In this document: piece by piece, positions 7,826 to 16,962 of the stretch
How positions within the stretch are numbered: position 1 is the stretch's first letter
Layout of the letters: each line of letters begins with the position of its first letter
Origin: Skermanella stibiiresistens SB22
GTDB taxonomy: Bacteria > Pseudomonadota > Alphaproteobacteria > Azospirillales > Azospirillaceae
Reading direction: 5' to 3'
Length of the DNA stretch: 64,000 nucleotides
NCBI RefSeq assembly: GCF_000576635.1
Contig: NZ_AVFL01000014.1
Span: forward strand, 62,001-126,000
The notes under the pieces: generated by a model
What the model saw: the letters and a program-made list of their open reading frames with translations, nothing else
Database searches by the model: none
Told to the model about the DNA's origin: nothing
Position numbers and translations under genes: made by a program

Positions 7826-8838
7826 GACGGCACCCGCTCGGGCCGTGTCCGGAAGCCGCTCAGCAGGCTCGCCATGCCGCTGTTGGACAGCGTGATCGCG
7901 ACCAGGATCACGGCGCCGACGATCATCTTGAAGGCGTAGGGCGAGACGCCCAGCAGGTTGAGCCCGTTCTGGGTGATGGCGACCAGCGCCACGCCCAGGA
8001 TCGCTCCCAGCAAGGTGCCCCGTCCGCCCCCCAGCCGCGCTCCCCCCAGCACCACGGCGGCGAGCACGTCCAACTCGCGGCCATATAAGGCGTTGGGCAC
8101 GACCTCCTGCGCGTAATGGGCCTGCATCAGCCCGGCGATCCCGGCGGTGACGCCCAGCCAGCCATAGGCCAGGTAATGCATCGCCGCGATGTTGATGCCG
8201 ACCCGCCGCGCGCCTTCCGGATTGTCGCCCATGGCGTAGAGCTGTCGGCCGGCCGTCGTGCGCCGGATCAGGAACCAAGTCGCCACGATGACCACGATCA
8301 TGACGGCGACCGGCAAGGTCAGCTCGGCGTAGCCATTGGCGGTGTCGAACTCGAACAGGATGATCCGGTCCAGCCACCAGTCCGGCAGATCATAGATCGA
8401 CACGCCCTGCGTCAGGAACATCAGGGCGCCGAAGAACAGGTTGAAGGTCGCGATCGTGACCACGATGGAGATGATGCGGAAACGCCAGATCAAGGTGGCG
8501 TTCAAGGCTCCCAGCGCGAAGCCATAGCAAGACGCCACCGCGAAGCCGATCGCCCAATTGCCTCCCCCCAGGTGTCCCACGGTCAGCGCCGTCAGGTACT
8601 GCGTGACGGAGGCCGCGACCGCGAACGAGATGTCGATGCCGCCGGCGATCAGCACGACCAGCAGTCCCGCCGCGAAGATCACGTTGACGGCGCTGATGTT
8701 GAGCAGGTCGAACAGGTTGACCAGCGTCAGGAAGGTGTCGGTGGTCAGCCCCAGGAACAGGCACATCGCCGCGATCACCACGATCAGCCAACGCTCGGTC
8801 GAGCCGATGCCAAGCAAGGGGTTCCTACGCATGGACAT
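7822..8838 (-). CDS. CUT2 sugar ABC transporter permease (first)
   Basis: About 338 aa, polytopic. The family block is AGGIDISFAVAASVTQYLTAL, followed later by GDNPEGARRVGINIAAMHYLAYGWLG, the cytoplasmic loop that docks on the ATPase. ATG at 8838 overlaps the 3' end of the ATPase gene by 14 bases; another ATG six bases later is possible. It is paired with the permease gene downstream by an ATGA overlap. It carries the sugar across the inner membrane; the substrate is set by the binding protein and is unknown. Confidence 0.88.
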   Translation of the reverse strand: MSMRRNPLLGIGSTERWLIVVIAAMCLFLGLTTDTFLTLVNLFDLLNISAVNVIFAAGLLVVLIAGGIDISFAVAASVTQYLTALTVGHLGGGNWAIGFAVASCYGFALGALNATLIWRFRIISIVVTIATFNLFFGALMFLTQGVSIYDLPDWWLDRIILFEFDTANGYAELTLPVAVMIVVIVATWFLIRRTTAGRQLYAMGDNPEGARRVGINIAAMHYLAYGWLGVTAGIAGLMQAHYAQEVVPNALYGRELDVLAAVVLGGARLGGGRGTLLGAILGVALVAITQNGLNLLGVSPYAFKMIVGAVILVAITLSNSGMASLLSGFRTRPERVPS

Positions 8839-10306
8839 GGCTTTCGATCCGGTCGATCGGGGTGGCACCAGGCAGGTACTCGTCGATCAGGCGACCGTCG
8901 CGCATGTGCAGGATCCGGTCGCAGTTGAAATAGACCTCGGGGATCTCGTCGGAGATCAGGATGATGGCCATGCCCTCCTCGGCGAGCTTGTGGACGATGG
9001 CGAAGATGCCGGCGCGCGCACCCACGTCGACGCCGACCGTCGGCGAATCCAGGATCAGGACCTTGGGCTCGGTCGCCAGCCACTTGGCCAGGACGATGCG
9101 CTGCTGGTTGCCGCCGGACAAGGTGGAGACCGCGTCCTCCGGCCGGCCGATCTTGACCGACAAGCGGCGGACCCACTCCGACACCAGCACCGATTTCCGC
9201 TTCTCCGACAGCAGCCCGGCCGCCCCCAGCAGGCGGTCGAGCACCGGCAGCGCCGTGTTGTCGGCGATCGACTGCGGCTGGACGAGGCCGAGCGAGAGTC
9301 GGTCCTCCGACACATAGGCGATGCCGGCGTCGATCGCGTCACGGTTCGACCGCAGGCGCAGCGGCTCGCCGTTCAATAGGATCTCCCCGCCGTCGGGCCG
9401 GTTCATGCCGAACAGCGACAGGGCCAATTCGGTCCGCCCCGCGCCCAGCCTGCCGGTGACGCCGACGACCTCGCCCCGGCGCACCGTCAGCGAGACATCC
9501 TCGTAATCGCCGCGCCGGGTCAGGTTCCTGACCTCCAGCACGGTGGCGCTGGCCGAGTGGTCGGCGGCGCGGACCGCTTGGTCGAAGGTCTGGCCGGTCA
9601 TCAACTCGGTCAGCCGCGTCTGCGTCATGCCCTGTGTCGGAAAGGTCCCGACGTTGCGGCCGTCGCGCAGAACCGTGACGCGGCCGCAGACCTCCAGCAC
9701 CTCGGCCAGACGGTGACTGACGAACACGACCGCGATGCCGTCGGCCGACAGCCGGCGGACGATGACCAGCAGCGCGTCGGTCTCGGCTTGGCTGAGCGAG
9801 GCCGTCGGCTCGTCCATGAAGACCAGCCGGGCGTCGGCGATCAACGCCCGGCAGATCGCCACGATCTGGCGCTGCGCTATCGACAGTTCCCGCAGCGGAC
9901 TGTCCAAGTCCAGCGTCACGCCCAACCGGGCGAGGATGCCCGCCGCCGCGTCGCGCATGGCCGAGTAGTCGACCAGCCGCAACCCAGCCCCCAGGTTACG
10001 CTCGAACGCGATGTTCTCCGCCACCGACATCTCGGGGAACAGGGCCAGATCCTGCCAGATCACCTGGATGCCGAGCGAGCGGGCGACGCCGGGGGTCAGC
10101 CCGTCGATCGGCTCGCCGTCGAACAGCATCGTGGCGCCCGGCTCCGGACGGTAGACGCCGCTGATGATCTTGATCAGCGTGCTCTTGCCCGAGCCGTTCT
10201 CGCCGGCGAGGCACAGGACCTCGCCCGGCGCCACGTCGAAGGAGACCGATCGCAGCGCCTGGACGCCGCCGAACACCTTCGACACGTTGTCAAGTCGAAG
10301 CAACAT
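8825..10306 (-). CDS. CUT2 sugar ABC transporter ATPase (two nucleotide-binding domains)
   Basis: 493 aa with two fused ABC domains, as in RbsA/MglA. Domain one has Walker A GENGSGKST (about residue 35) and Walker B LVFMDEPTASLS. Domain two has the signature LSGGNQQRIVLAKWL and Walker B VLILDSPTVGVD; its Walker A position is replaced by GRLGAGRTELAL, the usual degenerate form in this family, so one ATP site is probably non-hydrolytic. It lies 30 bp after the binding-protein gene in the leftward operon and overlaps the first permease gene. Confidence 0.9.
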   Translation of the reverse strand: MLLRLDNVSKVFGGVQALRSVSFDVAPGEVLCLAGENGSGKSTLIKIISGVYRPEPGATMLFDGEPIDGLTPGVARSLGIQVIWQDLALFPEMSVAENIAFERNLGAGLRLVDYSAMRDAAAGILARLGVTLDLDSPLRELSIAQRQIVAICRALIADARLVFMDEPTASLSQAETDALLVIVRRLSADGIAVVFVSHRLAEVLEVCGRVTVLRDGRNVGTFPTQGMTQTRLTELMTGQTFDQAVRAADHSASATVLEVRNLTRRGDYEDVSLTVRRGEVVGVTGRLGAGRTELALSLFGMNRPDGGEILLNGEPLRLRSNRDAIDAGIAYVSEDRLSLGLVQPQSIADNTALPVLDRLLGAAGLLSEKRKSVLVSEWVRRLSVKIGRPEDAVSTLSGGNQQRIVLAKWLATEPKVLILDSPTVGVDVGARAGIFAIVHKLAEEGMAIILISDEIPEVYFNCDRILHMRDGRLIDEYLPGATPIDRIESHVHA

Positions 10307-10336
10307 TGCTTTTACCGATCAAACGGGGGCGGGTGC

Positions 10337-11338
10337 TCACAGACCCAGTTCGGCCAGCTTGTCGACCGTGTCCTTGTTCAGCTCGACCAACTGATCGACG
10401 ATGATGTTGCGCTCGGTGAAGTCGGGATGGACCTTGCCCAGCCCTTCGATCTCCATTCCGTCCTTGATCTCCTGGCCCTTCGCCAGCATGTCGCCCAGCG
10501 TGACGAAGACCTTGCCAGCCTCCATCGGGTTCCACATGAAGCCGCCGGTCAGGACGTCGTCATGGACCAGCCGGCGGCCCTGTCCGGGAGAGAACGGACC
10601 GAGCACCGCGATCTCGCCGCCCTTGCGCCGCTCGCTGACGGCGCGCGCGGCGCCGATCGGGCCCTGGCTGCCGAAGGCGAGGAAGCCTTTCAGGTCGGGA
10701 TGGGCGCGCATCAGGTCGAGCGCGGTGCGGCGCGATTCGTCGACGTTCTCCGCGACGCCATAGCGGTCGCCGACCAGTTCCATCTCCGGATTGTTCTTCT
10801 TGAGATAGGCGATCGCCGCGTCGGCCCAGGCGTTGTGCAGCGGAACCGTCAGCGAGCCGACGAACACGGCGTACTTGCCCTTGCCGCCCAGCTTGTCGGC
10901 CAGCATCTTGCCATAGGCGTCGCCGAAGCCATCCACCGAGGCCAGCTCGAAGTTCCAGTCGGCGTTCTTCTGCTTGGGTGATTCGTGGGTGATCACCTTG
11001 ATGCCGGCGTCGCGGGCGCGCTGAAGTACCGGCTCCAGCACCTCGGCGTCGTTCGGGACGACACCGATCACGTCGACGCGCTGGGCGATCAGGTCCTCGA
11101 CCGCGCGGACCTGCAGGGCGGGATCAGCGCTGGTCGGGCCGACCATCACGGCGTCGACGCCCAACTCCTTGGCGCGCTGCTTGATGCCGGCCTCCATGGC
11201 GTTGAACCAGGGGATGCCACCAATCTTGACGACCACGCCCATGCGGGTCGCGGCATCGGCGTTCGAGGGGATGGCGGTGGCGGTCAGGCCGATCGCGAAG
11301 GCGCCGGCGAGCAGAAGCCGGCTGAGCTTGCTGGTCAT
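10337..11338 (-). CDS. CUT2 periplasmic sugar-binding protein
   Basis: About 333 aa. The signal peptide runs to PSNADA near residue 29. The mature part is a type I periplasmic-binding fold: MGVVVKIGGIPWFNAMEAGIK opens lobe one, and VIGVVPNDAEVLEPVLQRARDAG is the usual beta-alpha block. It resembles rhamnose/AI-2-like binding proteins more than ribose-binding ones, by general pattern only. GGAGGAAAC precedes the ATG at 11338; an upstream in-frame ATG would put the signal sequence 29 residues inside. It is the first gene of the leftward operon and should be made in excess. Confidence 0.88.
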   Translation of the reverse strand: MTSKLSRLLLAGAFAIGLTATAIPSNADAATRMGVVVKIGGIPWFNAMEAGIKQRAKELGVDAVMVGPTSADPALQVRAVEDLIAQRVDVIGVVPNDAEVLEPVLQRARDAGIKVITHESPKQKNADWNFELASVDGFGDAYGKMLADKLGGKGKYAVFVGSLTVPLHNAWADAAIAYLKKNNPEMELVGDRYGVAENVDESRRTALDLMRAHPDLKGFLAFGSQGPIGAARAVSERRKGGEIAVLGPFSPGQGRRLVHDDVLTGGFMWNPMEAGKVFVTLGDMLAKGQEIKDGMEIEGLGKVHPDFTERNIIVDQLVELNKDTVDKLAELGL

Positions 11339-11398
11339 GTTTCCTCCATGTGTTTCTTTCCAGCTTGTCGCCGGATTGCTTTTGTTTCGCCGGACAAC

Positions 11399-11414
11399 GC
11401 TAAATCCATTTAGC
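11399..11414. promoter_or_regulatory. LacI-type operator between divergent operons
   Basis: A perfect 16-bp palindrome, GCTAAAT-CC-ATTTAGC, lies 60 bp upstream of the binding-protein start and 99 bp upstream of the LacI start. LacI/GalR repressors bind odd or even palindromes of about this length. Its position allows the neighbouring LacI protein to control both operons and itself. Only one copy was seen. Confidence 0.7.
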
Positions 11415-11513
11415 AAATCGGTCAAGATGATCTATCATCCCTCCCCAAAAGGTGCTCCATCCAGGCAATGGACCCAGGAGATGGGTGAAGGGTACCGGGA
11501 GGAAGGCGACCAG

Positions 11514-12566
11514 ATGGCATCGGACCGGGGACAGCGGAAGTCCACCATCTATGACATAGCGACGTCCACGGGGACGTCGCCCTCGACCGTCAGCATGGTG
11601 CTCAACGGCACCTGGCGGCGCTACCGCATCAGCGAATCCACGGCGGAACGCGTGCTGGGCGCCGCGCGCGCCATCGGCTACGCCGTCAACATGAAGGCCC
11701 GCGGGCTCCGGCTGGCGCGCTCCGGACTGGCCGGCATGATCATGCCGCACTACCGCAACCGTTTCTTCGCGGGGCTATCCGAGAGTTTCGAGGCGGGCGC
11801 CCGCGAGCGCGGATTCTGTCCGATGGTGGTCAGCACCCAGCGGCGGCCCGAGACGGAGCGCGAGGTGGTGGAGCGGCTGCTGTCGCATCAGGTCGAATTC
11901 CTGTTCATCGTCGGCGTCGCCCGGCCCGAACCCTTGAACGACCTGTGCCGCGCCGCCGGCACGCCCTGCGTCAACATCGACCTGCCGGGTGCCAACGCCC
12001 CGTCGGTCGTCAGCGACAACCGGGGCGGCGCCGCCATGCTGACCGGCCTGCTGCTGGACAAGATCGCGGCCACCGGCGGCGGTGCCGGAAGCGGCGGCGC
12101 CGATCTGCACTTCCTCGGCGGCGTCGCCGGGGAATACGCTACGGAGGAACGCGTCGCCGGCTTCCAGGAGGCGGTCGCCGGACATGGCTTCACCGTCTCC
12201 AAGACCCACATCCACCGCTGCGGCTACTCGCCCGCGACGGCCCGCCAAACGGTCGAGGAAATGCACCATCGCCTTGGTGGCATGCCCGCCGGTTTGTTCG
12301 TCAATTCGATCACCGCCTTCGAGGGCGCCATCCAGTTCTTCAAGTCCCTGGAGCCGGACGCCTTCCGCGACCGCTTCATCGGCTGCTTCGACTGGGACCC
12401 CTTCGCGGCCTTCCTGCCCTTCCCCGTCACCATGCTGCGGCAGAACGTGGAAGCCATGATCGACCAAGCTTTCGTCTATATGGAGGAGTACAGGGTGGAC
12501 GCGTGCCCAATGGTCAAGATCCCTCCCCAGTTCGGGCCATCCGGGACGGTGCCGCGTCATGGCTGA
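11514..12566 (+). CDS. LacI-family transcriptional regulator
   Basis: About 350 aa. The N-terminal helix-turn-helix is clear (TIYDIATSTGTSPSTVSMVL) with the hinge region KARGLRLARSG. It is followed by a periplasmic-binding-like effector domain (GMIMPHYRNRFFAGLSESFE, then VEFLFIVGVARPEPL). GGGAGGAAGG stands 7 bases before the ATG at 11514. It is the first gene of the rightward operon; its last 8 bases overlap the xylulokinase start. It probably represses both the importer operon and this one via 11399-11414, being released by the imported sugar or a phosphate ester of it. That is inferred from position. Confidence 0.87.
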   Translation: MASDRGQRKSTIYDIATSTGTSPSTVSMVLNGTWRRYRISESTAERVLGAARAIGYAVNMKARGLRLARSGLAGMIMPHYRNRFFAGLSESFEAGARERGFCPMVVSTQRRPETEREVVERLLSHQVEFLFIVGVARPEPLNDLCRAAGTPCVNIDLPGANAPSVVSDNRGGAAMLTGLLLDKIAATGGGAGSGGADLHFLGGVAGEYATEERVAGFQEAVAGHGFTVSKTHIHRCGYSPATARQTVEEMHHRLGGMPAGLFVNSITAFEGAIQFFKSLEPDAFRDRFIGCFDWDPFAAFLPFPVTMLRQNVEAMIDQAFVYMEEYRVDACPMVKIPPQFGPSGTVPRHG

Positions 12567-14043
12567 GACCTATCTCGGGATCGATGTCGGCACATCGGCC
12601 GTCAAGGTCGTGCTGGTGGATCGGACGCAGGCGCCGCTCGCTTCCGCCTCCACCGGATTGATGACGTCCCGCCCGCGGCCACTGTGGTCCGAACAGGACC
12701 CGGAGGACTGGTGGCGCGCGACCCAGACCGCCGTGGCGGAGATCCGGCGACAGGCACCCGACCGCTTCTCCACCATCGCAGCGATCGGCTTGTCCGGACA
12801 GATGCATGGCGCGGTGCTGCTGGACGACCAAGACCGTCCCCTCCGTCCCGCCATCCTGTGGAACGACGGACGCGCCACGACGGAGTGCGCCGAGTTGGCG
12901 GCGGAAGTTCCAGGCCTGGGCCGGATCGCCGGCATCACCGCCATGCCCGGCCTCACGGCGCCGAAACTGCTATGGGTCCGCCGACACGAGCCCGACCTGT
13001 TCCGGCGCGTCGCGCGTGTCCTGCTGCCCAAGGATTACATCCGGTTCAAGCTGACGGGCGAGGCGGTGACCGACCCGTCCGACGCCGCTGGCTCGCTCCT
13101 GCTGGACGAGGCGGCGCGCGACTGGTCCCCTCCCCTGCTCGACGCCTGCGGTTTGACGCTCGCCCAGATGCCGCGCGTCGTGGACGGCACGTCCGCCGCC
13201 GGATGCCTGATCCCCGCGGTGGCCCAGGACTGGGGGTTGACCCACCGGACCGTGATCGTCGCGGGTGGCGCAGGCGACGCGGCGGCCGGAGCGGTCGGGA
13301 TCGGCGCCGTCACCGACGGCGACGCCTTCATCTCGCTTGGCACCTCGGCACAGATCTTCGTCACCACCGGGGAATACCGCCCGGCTCCCGAGACGCTGAT
13401 CCACGGCTTCGCCCACACCTTGCCGGCCACGTGGTTCCAGATGGCGGCCCTGCTCAACGGCGCCAGCGTGGTGGAATGGGCCGCCCGGCTGGTCGGCGAA
13501 ACCGACATCGGGGCCCTGTTGGCGCGCACCGAAGCGGAATTCGACAGCCGGGACCGGTCCAGGCGATTGCTGTTCCTACCCTATCTGGCGGGTGAGAGGA
13601 CGCCGCACGACGACCCTCACGCTCGGGGCGTCCTATTCGGGCTGGCACCGGACACGACACCGACCGATGTCATGCTGGCGGTGCTGGAGGGCGTCGCCCT
13701 GTCGCTGCGCGAGGCGCGCGACTGTCTGACGGCGGCGGGAACGCGGGTCGATACGGCGGCGGTCATCGGCGGCGGTGCCCGAAGCCCGTTCTGGACGCGG
13801 CTCATCGCCTCGGCGCTCGGCATTCCCATCACCCGCTACGCCGGAAGCGAAAGCGGCCCCGCGTTCGGTGCCGCCCGGCTCGCCCGGATCGCCGTCACCG
13901 GAGAGGCGGTCGAGGCCGTTTGCGTCAAGCCGCCGGTGCTGGACGTCACGCGACCCGATCCGGCCCTGGGTGTCACCTACGACCAGACGTTCATCCGGTT
14001 CAAGCGGCTCTACCGGGCACTGAGGGAGGAATTCAAAGCGTGA
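12559..14043 (+). CDS. xylB: Xylulokinase
   Basis: 494 aa, the usual length for XylB. It has the FGGY N-terminal phosphate loop (YLGIDVGTSAVKVVLVD), the xylulokinase block GLSGQMHGAVLLDD with catalytic-region LRPAILWNDGRA, and the C-terminal ADENOSINE-like motif AAVIGGGARSPFWTRL. The family phosphorylates D-xylulose at O5 for entry to the pentose phosphate pathway. It overlaps the LacI gene by 8 bases and the next kinase by four. Because a ketose 3-epimerase is in the divergent operon, an epimeric pentulose could also be the true substrate. Confidence 0.87.
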   Translation: MAETYLGIDVGTSAVKVVLVDRTQAPLASASTGLMTSRPRPLWSEQDPEDWWRATQTAVAEIRRQAPDRFSTIAAIGLSGQMHGAVLLDDQDRPLRPAILWNDGRATTECAELAAEVPGLGRIAGITAMPGLTAPKLLWVRRHEPDLFRRVARVLLPKDYIRFKLTGEAVTDPSDAAGSLLLDEAARDWSPPLLDACGLTLAQMPRVVDGTSAAGCLIPAVAQDWGLTHRTVIVAGGAGDAAAGAVGIGAVTDGDAFISLGTSAQIFVTTGEYRPAPETLIHGFAHTLPATWFQMAALLNGASVVEWAARLVGETDIGALLARTEAEFDSRDRSRRLLFLPYLAGERTPHDDPHARGVLFGLAPDTTPTDVMLAVLEGVALSLREARDCLTAAGTRVDTAAVIGGGARSPFWTRLIASALGIPITRYAGSESGPAFGAARLARIAVTGEAVEAVCVKPPVLDVTRPDPALGVTYDQTFIRFKRLYRALREEFKA

Positions 14044-15497
14044 ACCACGACAAAAACACGCGCGTGGCGGTGTTCGACATCGGCAAGACCAACGTCAAAC
14101 TGACGGTGGCGACCCGGGAAGGCGGAATCCTGGAAACGATCTCCGCTCCCAACGCGACCCATCCCGGTCCGCCCTACCGGCATCACGATCTGGCGGGGCT
14201 GGAGGATTGGCTGATGGAGGAGCTACGGACGCTGGCCACCCGCCACGCGCTCGGCGCCTTCGTCGCCTGCGGCCACGGTTCGGGCGGCGTGCTCGTCGGA
14301 GAGGATGGCCCAGCCGCGCCGATGATCGACTACGAGCAGCCGCTTCCCGACGACGTCGAGCGAGCATACGCGGCCTTGGCTGGATCCTATCGCGAGCGCG
14401 GCAGTCCAATCATGGTGGGCGCCACCCATCTCGCCCGGCAATTGCTGTGGCTGGAGCGTGGGTTTCCCGAGGCGTTCGGCCGGGCGCGCTGGTTCCTGGG
14501 GCTGCCGCAATTTTGGGCATGGCGGTTGAGCGGCGGCGCCGTGTCCGAGTTCACCATCCTGGGCGCCCAATCCCATTTGTGGAACGTGCCGGAACGGCGC
14601 GTCACAGAGATCGCCAGATCACAGGCTTGGAATTGCCTGATGCCACCCTTGGCACCCGCCTGGGCGCCGGTCGGACGCCTCAAGCCGGAGCTGGCGAAGC
14701 GCTTCGACCTGCCCGCCGACATGGACGTGCTGGCCGGGATCCATGACAGCAGCGCCAACTTCTACCGCTATCAGGCGGCGGGGCACGCCGACATGACCGT
14801 GGTGTCGACCGGAACCTGGATCGTCGGGCTGAGCGACGTGTTCGACCAGTCGCGCTTGAGCGAGGCGCGCGGCATGACCTGCAACGCCGATGTCGAAGGC
14901 CATCCCTTGGCGGGTGCCCTGACGATGGGCGGCCGGGAGTTCTCCCGCGTGGCGGGCGAGGATGGCGCCGCCGCCGTCACGGACGCCGCGACGGTCGCCC
15001 GCCTGATCGAGCGTGGCACCATGGCCCTGCCCTCCTTCGGTGACGAGGACGGCATGTTTCCGGGAAGCGCTGGCGCTGGCGCGATCATCGGGCCGCCCCC
15101 CGCGAACCCCTCGGAGAAGCGGGCGCTGGCCGTGCTCTACACGGCCCTGCTGACGACGGTGTGCCTGGACGCGCTCCGCGCCGACGGGCTGGTAGTGCTG
15201 GACGGCAGCTTCGTGCGCGACCCGCTCTACGCCGGCTTGGTGGCGGCCTCCCGGCAAGCCTCGGGCGCAGGAGCCCAAACCCTGTTCAATCTCGATTCCC
15301 AAGGAACCGCGGCCGGTTCGGCCCTGCTGGCCGATCATGTCCGGCGTACCGGACCCGTCGCGGTCACCTTGGAGAAACCGCCACGGCTGGATCTCCCCGG
15401 CTTGGCACCCTATCGCGCCCGCTGGTTGGAGCGGGCACGGGATGCCGCGGGATCCACCGCGGCGATGACAACGATGACGAGGATGGAAACGCGATGA
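14040..15497 (+). CDS. FGGY-family carbohydrate kinase (fuculokinase/rhamnulokinase-like)
   Basis: About 485 aa starting with GTG at 14040, which overlaps the xylulokinase stop (GTGA). The N-terminus VAVFDIGKTNVKLTVAT is the divergent phosphate loop (Asp-Ile-Gly-Lys-Thr-Asn) seen in rhamnulokinase/fuculokinase-like members. VVSTGTWIVGLS is the second phosphate motif, and LVVLDGSFVRDPLYAGLV replaces the usual C-terminal Gly-Gly-Gly motif. Next to a FucA-type aldolase it most likely makes the ketose 1-phosphate that the aldolase cleaves. The exact ketose is unknown. The final four bases overlap the aldolase start (ATGA). Confidence 0.8.
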   Translation: MNHDKNTRVAVFDIGKTNVKLTVATREGGILETISAPNATHPGPPYRHHDLAGLEDWLMEELRTLATRHALGAFVACGHGSGGVLVGEDGPAAPMIDYEQPLPDDVERAYAALAGSYRERGSPIMVGATHLARQLLWLERGFPEAFGRARWFLGLPQFWAWRLSGGAVSEFTILGAQSHLWNVPERRVTEIARSQAWNCLMPPLAPAWAPVGRLKPELAKRFDLPADMDVLAGIHDSSANFYRYQAAGHADMTVVSTGTWIVGLSDVFDQSRLSEARGMTCNADVEGHPLAGALTMGGREFSRVAGEDGAAAVTDAATVARLIERGTMALPSFGDEDGMFPGSAGAGAIIGPPPANPSEKRALAVLYTALLTTVCLDALRADGLVVLDGSFVRDPLYAGLVAASRQASGAGAQTLFNLDSQGTAAGSALLADHVRRTGPVAVTLEKPPRLDLPGLAPYRARWLERARDAAGSTAAMTTMTRMETR

Positions 15498-16204
15498 CAG
15501 CCGATACCGTCACCATGACGGATAACCAGGATCTCCGCCGCCAGATGGTGGAGACATGCCGCCAGATGAACGCGACCGGCATCAACCAGGGAACCGCCGG
15601 CAACCTGTCGGTCAGGACCGGCGACGGGTTCCTGATCACGCCGTCATCCCTGCCCTACGACCGGATGGAGCCGGACGATCTGGTCGAGATGGCGTTCGAT
15701 GGCACCTATGTCGGACGCCGTCCTTCGTCGGAGTGGCGCTTCCACCGGGACATCCTGCGCCAGCGCGGCGACATCGACGTCGTTCTGCATTGCCACTCGC
15801 TGTACGCCACGACCCTGGCGGTCCACCATAAGACGATTCCGAGCTTCCACTACATGACGGGCGTCGCCGGCGGCACGACGATCCGGTGCGCCAAATACGC
15901 GACCTTCGGCACCCAGCAGCTTTCCGATTACGCCTTGGAAGCGCTGGAGGGGCGGCTCGCCTGCCTGCTGGGTCAGCATGGCCAGATTTCCCTTGGAAAG
16001 ACGCTGGAGTCCGCGTTGTGGCTGGCGAACGAGGTGGAAACCCTGTCGCGGATGTATGTCCAGGCCTTGACGCTCGGCGAGCCTCCGATCCTGCCGGACG
16101 ATGAGATGGAGCGGGTGATCGAACAGATGCGCCGGATGAGCTACGGGCAGGCGCCCGACCTTGATGGAATCAACGATATCGCCCGTCCGCGCCAAGCGGG
16201 CTGA
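15494..16204 (+). CDS. fucA: Class II aldolase, L-fuculose-1-phosphate aldolase type
   Basis: About 236 aa with the full FucA pattern. GTAGNLSVRTGDGFLITPSS binds the phosphate, E80 in PSSEWRFH is the catalytic acid, and H99, H101 (VVLHCHSLY) and H162 (LLGQHGQIS) are the zinc ligands. SALWLANEVETLSRMYVQAL matches the C-terminal helix of E. coli FucA. The reaction splits a ketose 1-phosphate into dihydroxyacetone phosphate and an aldehyde (lactaldehyde or glycolaldehyde). It is the last gene of the operon, coupled to the kinase through ATGA. The family also includes L-rhamnulose and L-xylulose 1-phosphate aldolases, so the sugar remains open. Confidence 0.85.
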   Translation: MTADTVTMTDNQDLRRQMVETCRQMNATGINQGTAGNLSVRTGDGFLITPSSLPYDRMEPDDLVEMAFDGTYVGRRPSSEWRFHRDILRQRGDIDVVLHCHSLYATTLAVHHKTIPSFHYMTGVAGGTTIRCAKYATFGTQQLSDYALEALEGRLACLLGQHGQISLGKTLESALWLANEVETLSRMYVQALTLGEPPILPDDEMERVIEQMRRMSYGQAPDLDGINDIARPRQAG

Positions 16205-16241
16205 CACCAGCCGCTGTTTCAACGGACCAAAGATTCGCAGT

Positions 16242-16282
16242 TGTGGCCGGCGCCGGTGTTTTCAAGAACCGGTCCGGCCACA
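16242..16282. terminator. Hairpin after the fucA operon
   Basis: TGTGGCCGG-cg-CCGGT (16242-16257) pairs with ACCGG-t-CCGGCCACA (16268-16282) across a 10-nt loop. The stem is 14 bp with one small asymmetric bulge. There is no T-run, so it would be a Rho-assisted end or an mRNA-stabilising structure rather than a classic intrinsic terminator. Confidence 0.5.
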
Positions 16283-16567
16283 GGGCCGATGGACCTTAAG
16301 AATTTGCCGTCAAACCAAAAAAGTTGCGGAAACATCGCGGGCGGCCCAAAGAAATCCCAATTCCGCCATCATCGAAGTCTCACTTTTGTCGAATTTGCGA
16401 ACGGGTTTTTTGCGCAGGCGCACAGGCGTTTTGGCTGTAATTTGCGTTCCAGTTAACCCGCCAACAAGAAACCATCCCTACCCTGGAAAGTTCAATAACG
16501 GCTTCACGAGTCCGTTCAAGGGAAGCTTGTGGACGATCGGCTGACTGGGGCGGAGTTTCGAAAATGG

Positions 16568-16641
16568 AATGAAAGTGAGATCATAATGAGCGCGATTTAG
16601 ACTTCATTCCCTTGATGCTTTTTGGAGCGATCACTTTCATT
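16568..16641. promoter_or_regulatory. 11-bp inverted repeat upstream of the RTX beta-helix gene
   Basis: AATGAAAGTGA at 16568-16578 is repeated inverted as TCACTTTCATT at 16631-16641, with a 52-bp gap. A second short pair, GATCA/TGATC, flanks the right arm. Such spacing fits two binding sites for one regulator about 63 bp apart. No regulator gene is adjacent, so the factor is unknown. Confidence 0.4.
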
Positions 16642-16962
16642 AGGTGATCAGTGATGGCCGCTGATCCGCAGCACCCGCCATCCTAAAATTCCAGCAAAAA
16701 CTCGGCAGTCAAAAAGCGCGAAAATCCTTCGGATTTAAGTGCGTTTTGAATATGTGTGCCGATTTTAAAGACCGTATCCAGGTATCTGGATGAAACGGAG
16801 GACCACCCACGCGCTCTTCTCTGATGCCATTACAAACCAAAGAGCGCACCACCCTATTTTGTCACAGCCGGGGTAAAGATGGATTAAGGATTGACTGCAA
16901 GAGTCGCAAGTAATGCAGCCAAAACTGCGCCACCAGCCCTACACACATGAAGAGAACCTGAG

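Larger units (their letters stand above)
16205..16962. other. 758-bp intergenic region before the RTX beta-helix gene
   Basis: No convincing gene on either strand. It begins with a long hairpin (16242-16282), contains an 11-bp inverted repeat (16568-16578 and 16631-16641), and is AT-richer than its neighbours in the last 400 bases. The length suggests a regulated promoter and a long leader for the beta-helix gene. Confidence 0.6.

Noticed and set aside
16161-16544. 127-codon frame starting inside fucA
   Set aside because: It starts within a strong gene and runs into the hairpin region; the Arg/Thr/Cys-rich translation has no motifs.
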